Source: Ancistrus triradiatus (taxonomy: Eukaryota > Chordata > Actinopteri > Siluriformes > Loricariidae). Taken from it: a DNA stretch of 64,000 bases. Shown one piece after another: positions 26,401 through 40,400 of this stretch. The stretch's first letter is position 1. Every line of letters starts with the position of its first letter. The stretch lies in NCBI GenBank assembly GCA_025084515.1, contig JAJAGP010002014.1, positions 1-64,000 on the forward strand, given 5' to 3'. The notes beneath the pieces are model-generated. The model made no database searches and was not told the origin of the DNA. It was given only the letters and a program-made list of their open reading frames with translations. The position numbers were made by a program, and so were the translations under genes.

Positions 26401-29400
26401 TGCCACTGTTGGGTCCTTGAGCAAGACCCTTAACCCACAATTGCATTGTAAGACTGTATCAAAAATAACTCTACACATAATATCAGCAAAACATAACATA
26501 AAAGAAGAAGAGAAGGAATAAAAGATGGGTGACTGAAGTATGTGCTTCCGTTTATGTTTACTGCTCTGGAAGGTTTGTGGAGGAGAGATGGAGAATGGAT
26601 CAAGGAAGGATGCTGGAGGAATAGGCAAGTGATTAGGGGATTGTGGAGGAATGGAGGAGTGAAGGAAAGATGAAGGAGGGATGGAGATTAAATGAGGAAG
26701 AGATGAATGAAGAAGGAATATAGGAGGGATGATGGAGGGATGGAGGATTGAAGGATGGCGAAAAAGGTAAAATGGGAGGATGATTACGAGATCAGATGCA
26801 TGGCGGATGGAGGATGATAGTAGGATGGAGGTGGGATGAAGATGGACGGAGAAGGGATGAAGGACGGGCGGAGGAGAGAGTAAATGGACGTTTAAATCAG
26901 GTCGGAGTGGAAGCTCATCACGTCTCCTCTGGATGTTGTTTATGTTTGCTGCTCTAAAAGCTTTACACATGCTTGTAATGATTGTGACAAACTGCCCTTG
27001 ACAAGGACTTTAGCCAAACACAACAAAGCCCACTAACACACACACACACACACACACACCCCACACACACACAACACACACACACACTGTGTCACCCGGG
27101 ATGTGATATTTTTTTCATTCTGAATTTGGCCCTACGCCTGTTTTTGTGACATCATTAGGCAGCCAGTAACGTAACATTGCAGGAAAGGCTACAGCATCTG
27201 AAAGCCTGGTGGACGGTTCTGTATAAAATAAAGTCCCCATCAAAGTGTGTCTCTGTGTTCCAAGCTTGGAGTCCATAACTGGGTGTGTGTGTGACCATCC
27301 TGCAGGTGGGGGTGGACAGAGAGTGAGTGTGCCTATGCAGACTGCACTTCTACAGGTGGCTGTTCCAGCAGGGTGACATTTAGTGACACCCCTTCAGTCC
27401 TGAACGGTGGAAATGCCTCTCTGGTGTCGGTCTCAGCTACGGTTAAGGCTCAGTGTGGCTGCCTGGCCCGAGAGAACAAGCACCAGTCCTGCTCCTCCTA
27501 CCCCCGCAACCCCTGTCTGAACGGTGGCACCTGCCTGGACTCAGACATGGGCTACAGGTACCAGAACATCTTGGTTCTTCTAAAAGTTCATATACTGTAT
27601 AAACGCTAATAATTCCGCTCTGATTCTGGAAAATCGTGTCTTCTAGGTGTAAATGCCCCTCCATGTTTGATGGGCCAGAGTGCCAGCAGACTAAGCACAC
27701 GTTTTTGGGAGACGGCTATGCTTGGTTTCCTCCCATAAGGCCTTGTTTTAAGAGCCACATCTCTCTGGAGTTCATTACAGAAGTAGCCAATGGTTTGCTG
27801 CTATACAACGGGCCCCTTCAGGCTGGAGACAAAGAGGACTTCATTGCACTTGGTACATACTGTATAAATATTACAGTACTGTGCAAAAATCTTAGGCCAC
27901 CATTAGATTTGTTGTTTTAGCAGTGGTATAATGAATGTATACAGTATGTACACTCACTGTCAAAAAAATTAAGCACCAAGAATGAGTTTAAATTTGTGAA
28001 AGTAATGATGGTATATGTTACAATATTACAATATTAGAGCGAAAGAATACGTTGTACAATTGAAAGGAGGCACTAGTATCCTGTTGGGCCACCTCTAGTC
28101 TGGATACAAGATGAAATACAGTTATGAACTGGAGGCAAACTGGTTCCGTATGCTATCCTGCGGCACATTTGCCCACAGATGTTACAGCTGGGCCTGTAGA
28201 TCTTGCACACTCGTAGGTTGCCGAATTGGCATCACAGCTGGATCCATGAATGCTTGATTGGTGATAAATCTGGCAACCGGGCAGGCCAAGAAAGTGTTGT
28301 AATCTGGCATTCCTGGGAAACCCTTGCGGTGTTTGTGAGCATTATCCTGCTGAAAAATGCCAGTTGAAGCCTTGCCTTGGGAGGCAACACGTGGCCGCAG
28401 GATGTCCTGCACATATCGCTGAACTGTTAGTGTCCCTCGTATCACTACTAGGAGTGACCGGCTGTCATATGCGATGGCTCCCCAGATCATCACGCCAGCA
28501 GTTGGGGCAGTGTGTCGCTCCATAACAAAGGCAGGATTGAAGCGCTCACCAGGAGGCCTCCATACTCGAACCCGACCATCGTCGGATCCCAAGCGGAACC
28601 TGGATTCGTATAGAAAGATGATACGGTTCCAGTCTGTAGCAGTCCAAGTTTCTCGTTCATAGCACCACTGCAGACGAAAGTGACGGTGGCTGGCTGTCAA
28701 TGGCAGGTAATGGGTGCCGTGACAACAAATTTCCTTCTGCTAAGCACCTGGAAATGGTTCGGGCAGAAACAGGGGTGTGTAGTTGAAGATGGTAGTTGTG
28801 TCTGGATGGTGGACCATGAAACTGTGGGAGCTGCTGTACTGATGCCCCCTGACATTGTCTGTCAGCTGGGCAAAATTTCGTTGAGGCATGTCATGCAGTC
28901 AATGATCTCTCACCAAGAGGTACACTACCCAAAAGTAGACTCTGCCATTTTATAGGGCAGCGGGGGAAGCAATTTTACACCCTCTTGAGTCAAGACTCAG
29001 TGTCTAATCAGACCACACCTGTAATCATTTACACAACGTAACTGCATGCCGAGTTTTGTAGCAATCCGACGTACTCTAACTCGAAAGGGACTGTGGTGGC
29101 CTAGTGGTTAAGATATTGGACTATGGACCAGAAGGTCCACGGTTCAAATCCCACCTCTGCTAAGCCACCACTGTTAGGTCCTTGAGCAAGACTCTTAACC
29201 CATAACTGCTTGGTTGTAACTGTATCAATTGTATGTCGCTCTGGATAAGGGCGTCTGCTAAATGCCGTAAATGTAAATTTCTATCTGGGTGCGATATCTT
29301 TTTCTCAATGAGTGTACAACATATTGCCAGTGAATGGACACAAAAAAATCTTACAATTAGAGTTTTGGAACAGGAAGTCAGAGATCCATCCCAACTAAGA

Positions 29401-32400
29401 TGCTGTGGCATGACCTGATTAGGGCTATTCAAATGCTAGGGTTCATATATTTAAAAGACCCCTGTTGCCTGAGGCGTTTTTACCTCTCTGTCATCTTTCT
29501 TTCCTCAGAGCTGAAGAATGGCCTTCCAGTGCTGAGCATTAATCACGGTTCAGGAACTCTCACACTGCAGCTCCCTTCACAAGCCTCGCTGTCTGACCGC
29601 CGCTGGCACCACATAGATATCGTCAGTGATGGAAAGGTAAGACAGTACACAAGGTTTCTTCAAGACTCTGCGGGATGTTTTCATTCCTAGAGCTTAGGTG
29701 GCACGGTGCCCTCAAGTGGATGTCAAATCATTGTTGCTGTTTTTCGCATTATTGCCATTGTCACTGAGATGTGATCCTCCTCCAGTAGCGTAGTTCTTAC
29801 CAGCTATGAGGAGCTCACAAACTTCTGAGTAGATGCCAAAAGACAGACCATCTTAGCAAGAGTACTCGTTAATTATGCTCAGTATCATCACTGAAGCCCC
29901 TGGCTTCCCACTCTGTAGTGTTTTACATGGAGGGTGTGCTGTGTGTTTACTAACTGCTGTCTGTCGGTGCTTATAGGACGTGCAGTTGATTCTGGACCAC
30001 TGCTCTAGAGCCATGGTGAATGAGGTGGAGGGTTTGGGACTGGACGTTTTTGAGGCGGATCAGTCAGCATGTAAGGTGTCTGCAGATACTCCGGGATTCA
30101 AGAGGTAAATACAGACATATGCATGGGTATTCTGGATTTGTTTCAGACCGAGGTGATGATTTGTCATACTCGCCAATACCGAAATGTATAACCGATTCAG
30201 CGTTATACAGTGAGGCGCCCAAAAAGTTGGACAGTCACTGGCTGCGTTTACATGCCGGATAATCGTATGTTATAGATCAGTCACAATAAGTTAGGCTATT
30301 TTGACTTTATGATGGGAATCTGTTCACAGTGTATAAATACACATTCAGCAGAAACCGTAATCTGAATTTTGAATTCGGCAAGTTCATGTGGCAAACTTTT
30401 TTAAACAATCAAGTGATGGTATCAGAAATAAGAGCCAGTACAAGTCCAAACACAAGAGGGGCGAGCCGAGAGTGCGAGGTGCGGGTAAAGAGAATGGTGA
30501 CGTGTAGAAATCTAGGGTGGCCAATCTTGACGCGAACGAGCGACATCACAGTAAGGGAGCGAGAACGTGGGAGATGACTGAGACGGTCATAATGAGCAGT
30601 GATGAGGAACAGGTCCAGTAGCTAATAGCTGGGGGAATCAGGGTGCAGAAAGCAAGGAGTGAGATTAGAAAGGTGTGCAGGAGTGGGAGACCCCCTTCAC
30701 TGGATGGGACACCTCAGTGGGAACACCTTAGAAGAAATGCTAGCACAGGCTTCCAGTATCCGTTGTCAGATGCTGCACATCTCGTATCTTCACAGCATAG
30801 ACAATTGCCTTCAGATGACCCCAAAGCTAAAAGTCTAAGGGGGTCAGATCAGGAGAGCATTCTTCTGCGGTGTTTCTATCAGTGTGTCAAGAGTGGGAGA
30901 AGAGCGTTGCGTTGACAATCCAACACAATGGGCAGCAAGTTGTCATAAACTTGTAAATAACTCATGAAAGAATAAAGTTCCGTTAGAACCAAGCACACCA
31001 TTGTTTTTCTTGTGAAATTCTCAATAAGTTTGATGTGTCACATGACCCTCTTCTCATTGGAAATAATAAAGTTGGATCCAAAATGGCCGACTTCAAAATG
31101 GCCGCCATGGTCAACACCCATCTTGAAAAGTTTTCCCCCTCCCATATACTAATGTGCCACAAACAGGAAGTTGATATCACCAACTATTCCCATTTTATTT
31201 AGGTGTATCCATATAAATGGCCCACCCTGTATAACGAATAACATTGATTATCTAGTACAGCATGTTAAGTTCTGGGATATAACAGCCAGTGAGTGAACAG
31301 TCGGTTCTCATAGTTGACATAGTTTGATGTGGGAAAAATGTTCAGGAGTAAAGACCTGAGCCACTTGTAACAAGGGATAAAATCGTTAAGGCCAGATGAC
31401 TGGGTCAGAGCATCTCCGAAACAGCAAGGCTTGTGGGCTGCAGTGGAGAGTGCCTACCGACATTGGTACGAGAAGGGACAAACCACCAACAGTATAGCTG
31501 ATTTAATGGTGGCATAAACATTTTGCATACTACTATAGATAAGAACACTAGTATGAGCGACACCTGCTGACAGAAGAGAGAATCGCCGTCTTGAAAAGCA
31601 TAAAAAATGGTATCTTTCCACTTTCTTTTTCATTATTGTTGTGTTTTAAGTGTTATAATAGATACAAAGATAACAGTACTGCACTAAATGTTTTCATACT
31701 GTGATTTAATGAAGAGAACACTATGTGCAAAGTATCTAAGACCATGGTAATGTCCGGTCAACATCCTGTTTCAGAGAACGTAATGCAGACGTCAAACGGC
31801 ACATACCTGTATGAGTAAATGAGCACATTACATTTACATTTAGTTAACCGATACAACATTTCAGTGTATTACAATGGTGTTTGAAGTTTGGGAACCCTTT
31901 AGAATTTTCTATATTTCTGCATAAATATGACCTAAAACATCAGATTTTCACACAAGTCCTAAAAGTATATAAAAGAGAACCCGTTAAACAAATGAGACTA
32001 AAAATATTATACTTGGTTTTATTTATGTTATGAAAAGGAAAAATGATCCAATATTTTACATATTAGTGAGTGGCAAAAGTTTATGTGAACTCTAGGATTA
32101 GCAGTTAATTTGAAGGTGAAAAATTAGAGTCAGGTGTTTTTCATCAATGGGATGCCAATCAGGTTGCGATAGGGGGCACCCTGTTTTATTTAAAGAACAG
32201 GGGATCTTATCAAAGTCTGCTCTTCACAGCACATGTTTGTGGAAGTGTATCATGGGCACGAACAAAGGAGGTTTCTGAGGAGCTCAGAAAAAGAGTTGTT
32301 GATGCTCATCCCAGGTTACAAAACCATCTCTAAAGAGTTTGGGGACTCCACCATCCACAGTCAGACAGATTTGTTTTTTTGCAAATGGAGGAAATTCAAG

Positions 32401-35299
32401 AACATTGTTACCCCCCCAGGGAGTGGGGTCGCCCAAACAAAGATCACTCCAAAAAGCAAGGTGTGTAAATAGTTTGGTGAGGTCCACAAAGGACCCCAGG
32501 GTGTAACTTCTAAGCAACTGGAAGGCCTCTCTCACATTGGGCTAATGTAATGTTCATGAGTCCATCATCAGAAGAACACTCTGAACAACAATGGTGTGCA
32601 TGGCAGGGTTTGCAAGGAGAGGGAAGCCACTGCCTCTCCAAAAAGAACATTGCTGCTCGTCTGCAGTTTGCCTAAAGATCACGGTGGGACGAGCCAGAAG
32701 GCTATGGAGAATGTTTTGTGAACGGATGAGACCCCAAAATAGAACTTTTTGGTTTTAAAAGAAAAGCGTTATGTTTGGAGAAGAAGGAAAACACTGCATT
32801 CAGCCATAAGAACCTTATCCCATCTGTGAAAACCATGGTGGTTCTGGTAGTATCATGGGTTTGGGCCTGTTTTGCTGCATCCTGGGCCAGGACGGCTTGC
32901 CATCATTGATGGAACAATGAATTCTTTCTGAATGATATCAGAGAATTCTAAAGGAAAATGTACGTAAACATAAGGCGACATCTTGTCCATGAAACTGGAA
33001 TCTCAAGAGAAGGTGGGTCATGCAGCAAGACAACGACCCTAAGCACACAAGCCGTTTCTACCAAAGAAATGGTTACAGAAGAATAAAGTTCATGTTTTGG
33101 AATGGCCCAAGTCAAAGTCCTGACCGACCTTGATCCAATGGAAAATGTTGTGGAACGACGTGAAGCGGAGCAGCTAATGTTGAGGAAACTCACCAACATT
33201 CCAGAGGAGCTGTTTGTTAGGAGGACTGGTACCAACTTCCTCCAAGCCCGGCCATGTGCGGGACTGAAGCGAGCAGCTAATGTGAGGAAACTCACCAACA
33301 TTCCAGAGCTGAAGCTGTTCTGTACGGAGGAATGGGCTACAATTCCTCCAAGCCGGTGTGCAGGACTGATCAACAGCTACAGGAAAGCTGCAGTTTAGCT
33401 GCAGTTATTGCTGCACAGGGGGGTCACACCAGATACTGCAAAAGCAGAGGGTCACATACTTTTGCCAGTTACTAATATAAAATAATGGATCATTTTCCTC
33501 AATAAATAAATGACCAAGTATAATATTTTTGTCTCATTTGTTTAACTGGGTTCTCTTTGTCTACTTTTAGGACTTGTGTGAAAATCTGATGATGTTTAAG
33601 GTCATTTTTATGCAGAAATATAGGAAATTCTAAAAGGTTCACAAACTTAAGCACCACTGTAATCCAAGCAGTTATGAGTTAAGAGCCTTAAGAGCCCAGC
33701 AGTGCAGATCGGCAGTACTTTAAGCCACCCGAGATCTCATAAGAGACAATCCAAGCATTTTAGGGTTAAATGCTTTGTTCAGGACTGGCACTAGAACCAA
33801 CCTAATAGTCCATACTCCAGTGCCTTAATGAAGGTCTGAAGCACCGTGGCTGCAGGTTTTCATCACGTCCAGATACAAAAGCCAAGATCAACTCATGAAG
33901 GTGGAATGAGATAACTTCTGCTTGATTGGAATGAAAACCTGAGAATGGCAATATCATAATATCAAAAGCAGCCGAGCAGTCTAACCTACAATCGAATTCC
34001 ATCTAGACTATACAGAAGTGAAAGCCAGGTAAACATCTCAGCAGGTTTGTTTGAGCTGGCTCGAGATCTGAAGTCAGAGCTGGATAAGAAGTTTCACTTC
34101 AAGCAAGTGTGTCATAAGATCGAACTATTTACAAAGACTCTCTCCAAATAAGCATTTCACATACGGTATGTCTCTAATGGACTTTTCTATGGGTGTGTAA
34201 TTAGAAATAAGTCTATACATGCTGAATGTAATTAGAGGGCGTTTCGTGTGTAATTAGGTTGAAGTTTATAAATGTTTGATTGCACGTCGAGGCTTTAGCG
34301 ATGTTAACTGTTATTATGCTTACTGCAGACCGACTGTTTCTTCTCTCTGTAGGCTCCTGGATGTGGATCAGCCCCTTCAGCTGGGGGGCGTGAAGGAAAC
34401 TCATGCACCGCACCGCACACGTCCTCGCTACAAAGGTTTTGTCGGCTGCATCAGGAACCTGGTGGTGGACAGTCAGGTGAGATGGTTCAGCTGCTCAAGC
34501 TTCAGCCCTGCTGGCCAGATTTGTGCAACTGCCTCTGAAAGCTGAAAAACTCCATACAGACTTCTTTTGAAAGAAGTAATTAATAACGGATTCCTTTTTT
34601 GAGTAACTTCCCCAACTCTGGTTATAAAACCGTCCCAGCATTGCCTTCTGACTGGGTCGGGCATCACAGGCATGACCGAGCATGTCTGAGGAAGGGGAGG
34701 CTGGATGGAAGGATCATCCCCTGGTGCCATTTTGTATAACGGGCTCCAGAATGGGCCCCAGATCATCCATGACCTTAACCAGGGTTCTAATATGTGTGTG
34801 GGACTGTGGTGGGGCAGCAGTTAAAGACACTGGACTATGGATCAGAAGGTCCAGGTCCAAGCCCCAGTACTGCCAAGCTGCCACTGTTGGATCCTTGAGC
34901 AAGACTGAACCCACAATTCCTAGGATTGTACTGAGAGTCTGCTAAAAATAAAATAAATAATAGAAAGCGTTTGTGAGTTACAAGTTTCCACCTCCCATCT
35001 ATTTTCTGATACGCCAGACGTTTTGGTGCCGGAGGTTGCACCATGTCATGTGACGAGATGTGGGATCTCGGGAGAACTCTTGAAGTGTTGTGTTAAATCA
35101 GAATTGCACAGCCGTGCCAGTAATAATAAACGATCTTTAAGGTCACAGAGGGAAATATTGCTAATGCCAAGATATGGGAGATCTGTAACTCATTATGGGA
35201 TGGTGAGGTGAGGAGGAGCTTAGCCTCTGTGTGGCCGAACTGGAGAATATGACAGACATCAACGAATGTCAGCGAGGTTCCTTATAGTGCTGACTCAAG

Positions 35300-35355
<56 letters not shown>

Positions 35356-36441
35356 TGTGTGTCCTTGGACAGGTGTATGACCTGGGCAGTGCAGCAGAGA
35401 GCATGAACAGCGCCCCCGGGTGCAGTCTGACCGATGGAGTGTGTGTAACCGCAGCAGTGCCCTCTTGTGGACAGCACGGGAAGTGCATGGGGGAGTGGGG
35501 CTCCTTCAGCTGTGAATGCCACCCTGGGTACTCGGGGCATAAATGTGACAGGGGTAAGAATGCACAATTTGTAGCACTTAAGGATGTCCCATCAGTCTAG
35601 CATCATAGGAAAAAAACCAAAAGGTGCTGTTACAGGTCCTGTTCTGTATGTTCACTGTTACTCCCAACACAGAAGTTGTAAGATTTATGGATGCCATTTA
35701 TGAGCCTTAAGGACGATTAGTGAAGAAACTACACAGCTATGACTAGATCACTGATCACAGATAGATCAGGATTTGTAAATCTAGAAAAATATACATGCTG
35801 TTCTTATGGGACATCATGTAGAACAACACACATCTTCATAGTCTGCTCATATTTGTCTGGGGGTCACATGATTAGTTGTCTGAGGGAGGAGAAGCTGTTG
35901 TTGTTATAATATTAATAAAAATGCTAATAATAATATAATAATAATAATAATAATAATAATATTAATATTATTATTATTATTATTATTTGTAGTAATAGTA
36001 GTAGTATTAATAATAATAATAATAATAATGATAATAATAAATATATGTTGTTGTTGTTATTAAAAAATAATAATAATAATCATAATAATAATGATCTTTA
36101 TTATCATTATTATTATTATTACAACTACACGACACCTCTCTCTCTGGTTGGACTGTTAGATCATTAAAATTTTCTGTTTTTAAGTCTGAATTTGTTGTTG
36201 TTTATTAAATAAAAATGCATTTGAGTGAAAGACAATAATTAAATATAACTGCGCTGATTGTGGTACTTTAGCACCACCTTGTGGTAGGTAAGTGAAGTAC
36301 CTCTTTCGTAGGGTTTGTGAGTTTTGAGTGGTTTTACTTTGTGAGGACGTTTTACTGGAAAACGTTTTTTTGTTTGTTTATTTATTTTTTGTTTACAGAC
36401 AGAAATGTCAGTTAAGTCCTTACAACAAAAGAAAACCAAAG

Positions 36442-36500
<59 letters not shown>

Positions 36501-37392
36501 AGCTCTTCCTGACTGGTCTTTAGAGAAGAACAGTGTTGTCAGGTATCAGCTCAGAAGAGCGGTGAGTCCACGAAGGACGCAGGTGCAGCTCCTCATCAGA
36601 ACTCGAGCCTCCTCAGGATGCATCCTCAGCATGAGCTCCCGAGACTCACATGAGTTCATCCTGCTGGAAGTGAGCACACACACACACACACACACACACA
36701 GATACATACTGCAGAATCCAGAATTGTAAGTTGCTCTGGATAAGGCCATCATAAGGCGTGTACAGTGCTCAAGGTTTTAAACAATATCAGTGAAGCAATG
36801 TTGCAGTTGGGCGCTCGGGTGTCACAGCGGTCTAATACCGGCCTAGCCCAACACCACAGGGACCTCGGTTCGAGTCCTGGTGGTGCCTTCCAATGCTGTT
36901 ACAGTGACCTCCATCCTGTTGCCAGACTAGGTTCCTGTAACTCCATTGCCTCTCATTAAAATCTGTAATCCTGTCTTATTTTGTTCGACGATAAATCCGT
37001 AGCTAGAGTTAAAGCTTCCATTGCTGTGGGATGCTTTGTAATCACACACACACACACACACACACGTCATATTTTAACGCACGTCCCTCTGCATTCTCCC
37101 AGATAGTAAACGGCTACCTGAGCGTCAGTGCTAACCTGGGCGATGGAGACCACACCCTGAGGCTCAGCAGCCAGCGCGTGGACCACGGCCAGTGGGTGCT
37201 GGTCAGCCTCCATCGCCATGACAACACCTTCACCCTGCAGCTGGAGCAGGGCGGGGGATCGCGAGAGGTCACAGGGGTGCTGGGTAATAAACGAGAGATC
37301 GTGGTCGATCCCTCCAGCGTGACTTTAGGACACGGAGCTTTACCCAGTGCCCAGGGAGACTTTCAGGGTAAGACTCACTTACTACCTTTATA

Positions 37393-37423
<31 letters not shown>

Positions 37424-40400
37424 GTATATACAGTGGGGAAAAAAAGTATTTGGTCAGCTACTGATTGTGCAAGGTCTCCTACTTAGAAAGATGAGAGAGG
37501 TCTGTAATTTTCATCATAGCTACACTTCAACTATGAGAGACAAAATGAGAAAAAAAATCCAGGAAATCACTTTGTAGGATTTTTAAAGAATTGAATCGTA
37601 AATCATGGTGGAAAATAAGTATTTGGTCACCCACAAACAAGCAAGATTTCTGGCTCTCACAGACCTGTAACTTCTTTAAGAAGCTCTTCTGTCCTCCACT
37701 CGTTACCTGTATTAATGGCACCTGTTTGACCTCGTTATCTGTATAAAAGACACCTGTCCACAGCCTCAAACAGTCAGACTCCAAACTCAACCATGGCTGC
37801 CAGTACCAAAGAGCTGTCGAAGAACACCAGGAAGAAAAATTGTAGACCTGCACCAGGCTGGGAAGAGTGAATCATCTACAATAGGCAAGCAGGTTGGTGT
37901 GAATAAATCAACTGTGGAGCAACTGTAAGGAATATTGAAGAACATACAAGACCATCGATAATCTCCCTCGATCTGGGGCTCCACGCAAAGATCCTCATCC
38001 CGTGGGGAATGATCATGGAGGGGACCTGATGAATGACCTGCAGAGAGCCTGGGACCAAAGTAACAAAGGCTACCATCAGTAACACACTACGCCGAGAGGG
38101 ACTCAGATCCTGCACGTGCCCAGCGTGCCCCCCTGCTTAAGCCAGTACATGTCCAGGCCCGTCTGAGTTTGCCAGAGAGCATATGGATAATCCCGAAGAG
38201 GATTGGAGAATATCATGTGGTCAGATGAAGCCAAATTAGAACTTTTTTGGTAAAAACTCAACTGGTAGTGTTTGGAGGAGAAGAATGCTGAGTTTGCATA
38301 CCAAGAAACACCATACCTACTGTGAAGCATGGGGGAAATGGAAAACATCATGCTTTGGGCTGTTTTTCTGCAGAGGGGACAGGACGACTGATCTGTGTTA
38401 CGGAAGAAATGAACGGGGCCATGTATGGTGAGATTTTAAGCCAAAACTTCCTTCCCAATTCAGCGAGAGCATTGAAGATGGAACGTGGCTGGGTCTCTCC
38501 AGCATGACAAATGATCCCAAACACACCACTCGGGCAACGAAGGAGTGGCTTTGTAAAAAAAGGCATTTCAAGGTCCTGGAGTGGCCTAGCCAGTGTCCAG
38601 ACCTCAACCCCATGGAAAATTGTGGAGGAGTTGTTGAAAGTCCGTGTTGCCCCAACACTCCTCACTGCCTCTAGAGGAGATCTGCATGGAGGAATGGACC
38701 CCCCCCCCCCCCCCCAAAATACCAGCTAAACAGTGTGTGTGCCAACCTGCTGAGACTTACAGGAAACGTCTGACCTCTGCCATTGCCAATGAAGGTTATG
38801 TTTACAAAGTATTGAGTTGAAACTTTTGTTATTGACCAAATACTATTTTCCACCATGATTTACAATTAAATTCTTTAATAAAATCCTACAATGTGATTTT
38901 TACTGATTTTTTTTTTTCTCATTTTGTCTCTCATAGTTGAAGTGTACCTATGATGGAAATTACAGACCCTCTCTCATCTTTCTAAGTAGGAGAACTTGCA
39001 CAATCAGTGGCTGACTAAATACTTTTTTGCCCCACTGTATAATGTTCCTGTCATTAATTCATTCCAGAAGGCTCATCGAGAACCGAAAACGAGCAAATGT
39101 TTCCCATAAGGAATAATGTAAATTGAATGAATCCGTTCCAGACCGGAGTCGTTGCCCCACCCTGCCATCATGTGAGTCGTGAATGGGGGTTAAACCTCCT
39201 AGGAAGGTATTTCAAGACTGCTTTGTAGGTGGCCGATGGCTGATGACGTAAACCACCTCCCCTGTTCAACGATGGTTGTTCTGATTGGACACAAATCGCC
39301 TCTTTCACACCTCTTTCAAACCATGACGACTCACATGGTGGCAGGGTGGGGCAACGACTCACTAATGGGTCACACCTTGGGCTCCTGTGATTCTAACGAC
39401 TCATGTATTGACAGGGTGGGTCAAGGACTCTTAGGAACACCCCCAAGGTGACAACCCCACTAGGGTTACATACCTGGGACTCCCCATCAGTTTTTAGAAC
39501 TGAAGAAGCCTTTAGGATGAGAGATGAAGTCCAGTTGCCTTCAACTCAGCGCTCTAGCCCAAGGGTCATATAGTCATGGATTAGTATCAGGACCATGACA
39601 GTGAGTTGTCCTTCCTACACTGGCCTTCAGAGGCCCCAGATCTTAATTATGTATTCAGAGGTTCTATATTTGGCCGTTCAGAGCGCGTCAGTACTGCCAT
39701 CTCATTTGGGCCAACTGCGAGAAGCTATCCTGTCCACAGTGGTCAATAATCCTGCGGAACGATTTCAACACGTCGTGCATGTATGCTAAAAAGAATTGGT
39801 CCGATTCTGAAAGGAGGTCCAACATGCTACTGGATGGGTGTCTCTAATAAAGTTATTCGTTGTATACATTTACATTTTACATTTACAGCATTTAGCAGAC
39901 GCCCTTACCAGAGCGACTTATAATTGGTACAGTCTACAATCGTGGGTTAAGGGCCTTGCTCAAGGACCCAACAGTCACAGCTTGGCAGAGGTGGGATTTG
40001 AACCCTGGCCCTTTTGGTCCATAGTCCAGTACCTTAACCTCTAGGCCACCACAGTCCAGTTTTTCTTAATCTCTCTCATGTCTAAGTGTTTAACTCTTTA
40101 CACTGGTGGTAGGCTGTATGCGTGGGACGGTCAGGCTGACAGTCTCTCTCTCCCACTGGATGGTCAGAGCAACGATTTTGCCACAGTGCTGGAGAGGCGA
40201 CGGGTGCAGGCCGGATGCCACTCAGACGCCTGCCGTACCAAGCCGTGCCAGGCGCCGCTGTACTGTGTGGACCTGTGGAGGAAGCACGAGTGCAGGTGAT
40301 CTTACTATAGGAAGAAAAGAAAATTATTTTTGTGAAAAGTGTCACATCACTATATGCACTCATTTCATTCTGGACACTGATCTTCCCCGTGTTGATGAAT

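Noticed and set aside
26356..26970. 204-codon Pro/Ser/His-rich frame on the minus strand
   Set aside because: It is the complement of a purine-rich minisatellite plus a SINE. The composition comes from the repeat.
35302..36497. CRISPR-like or programmed repeat array
   Set aside because: These are simple dinucleotide and trinucleotide microsatellites without spacers, in a vertebrate genome.
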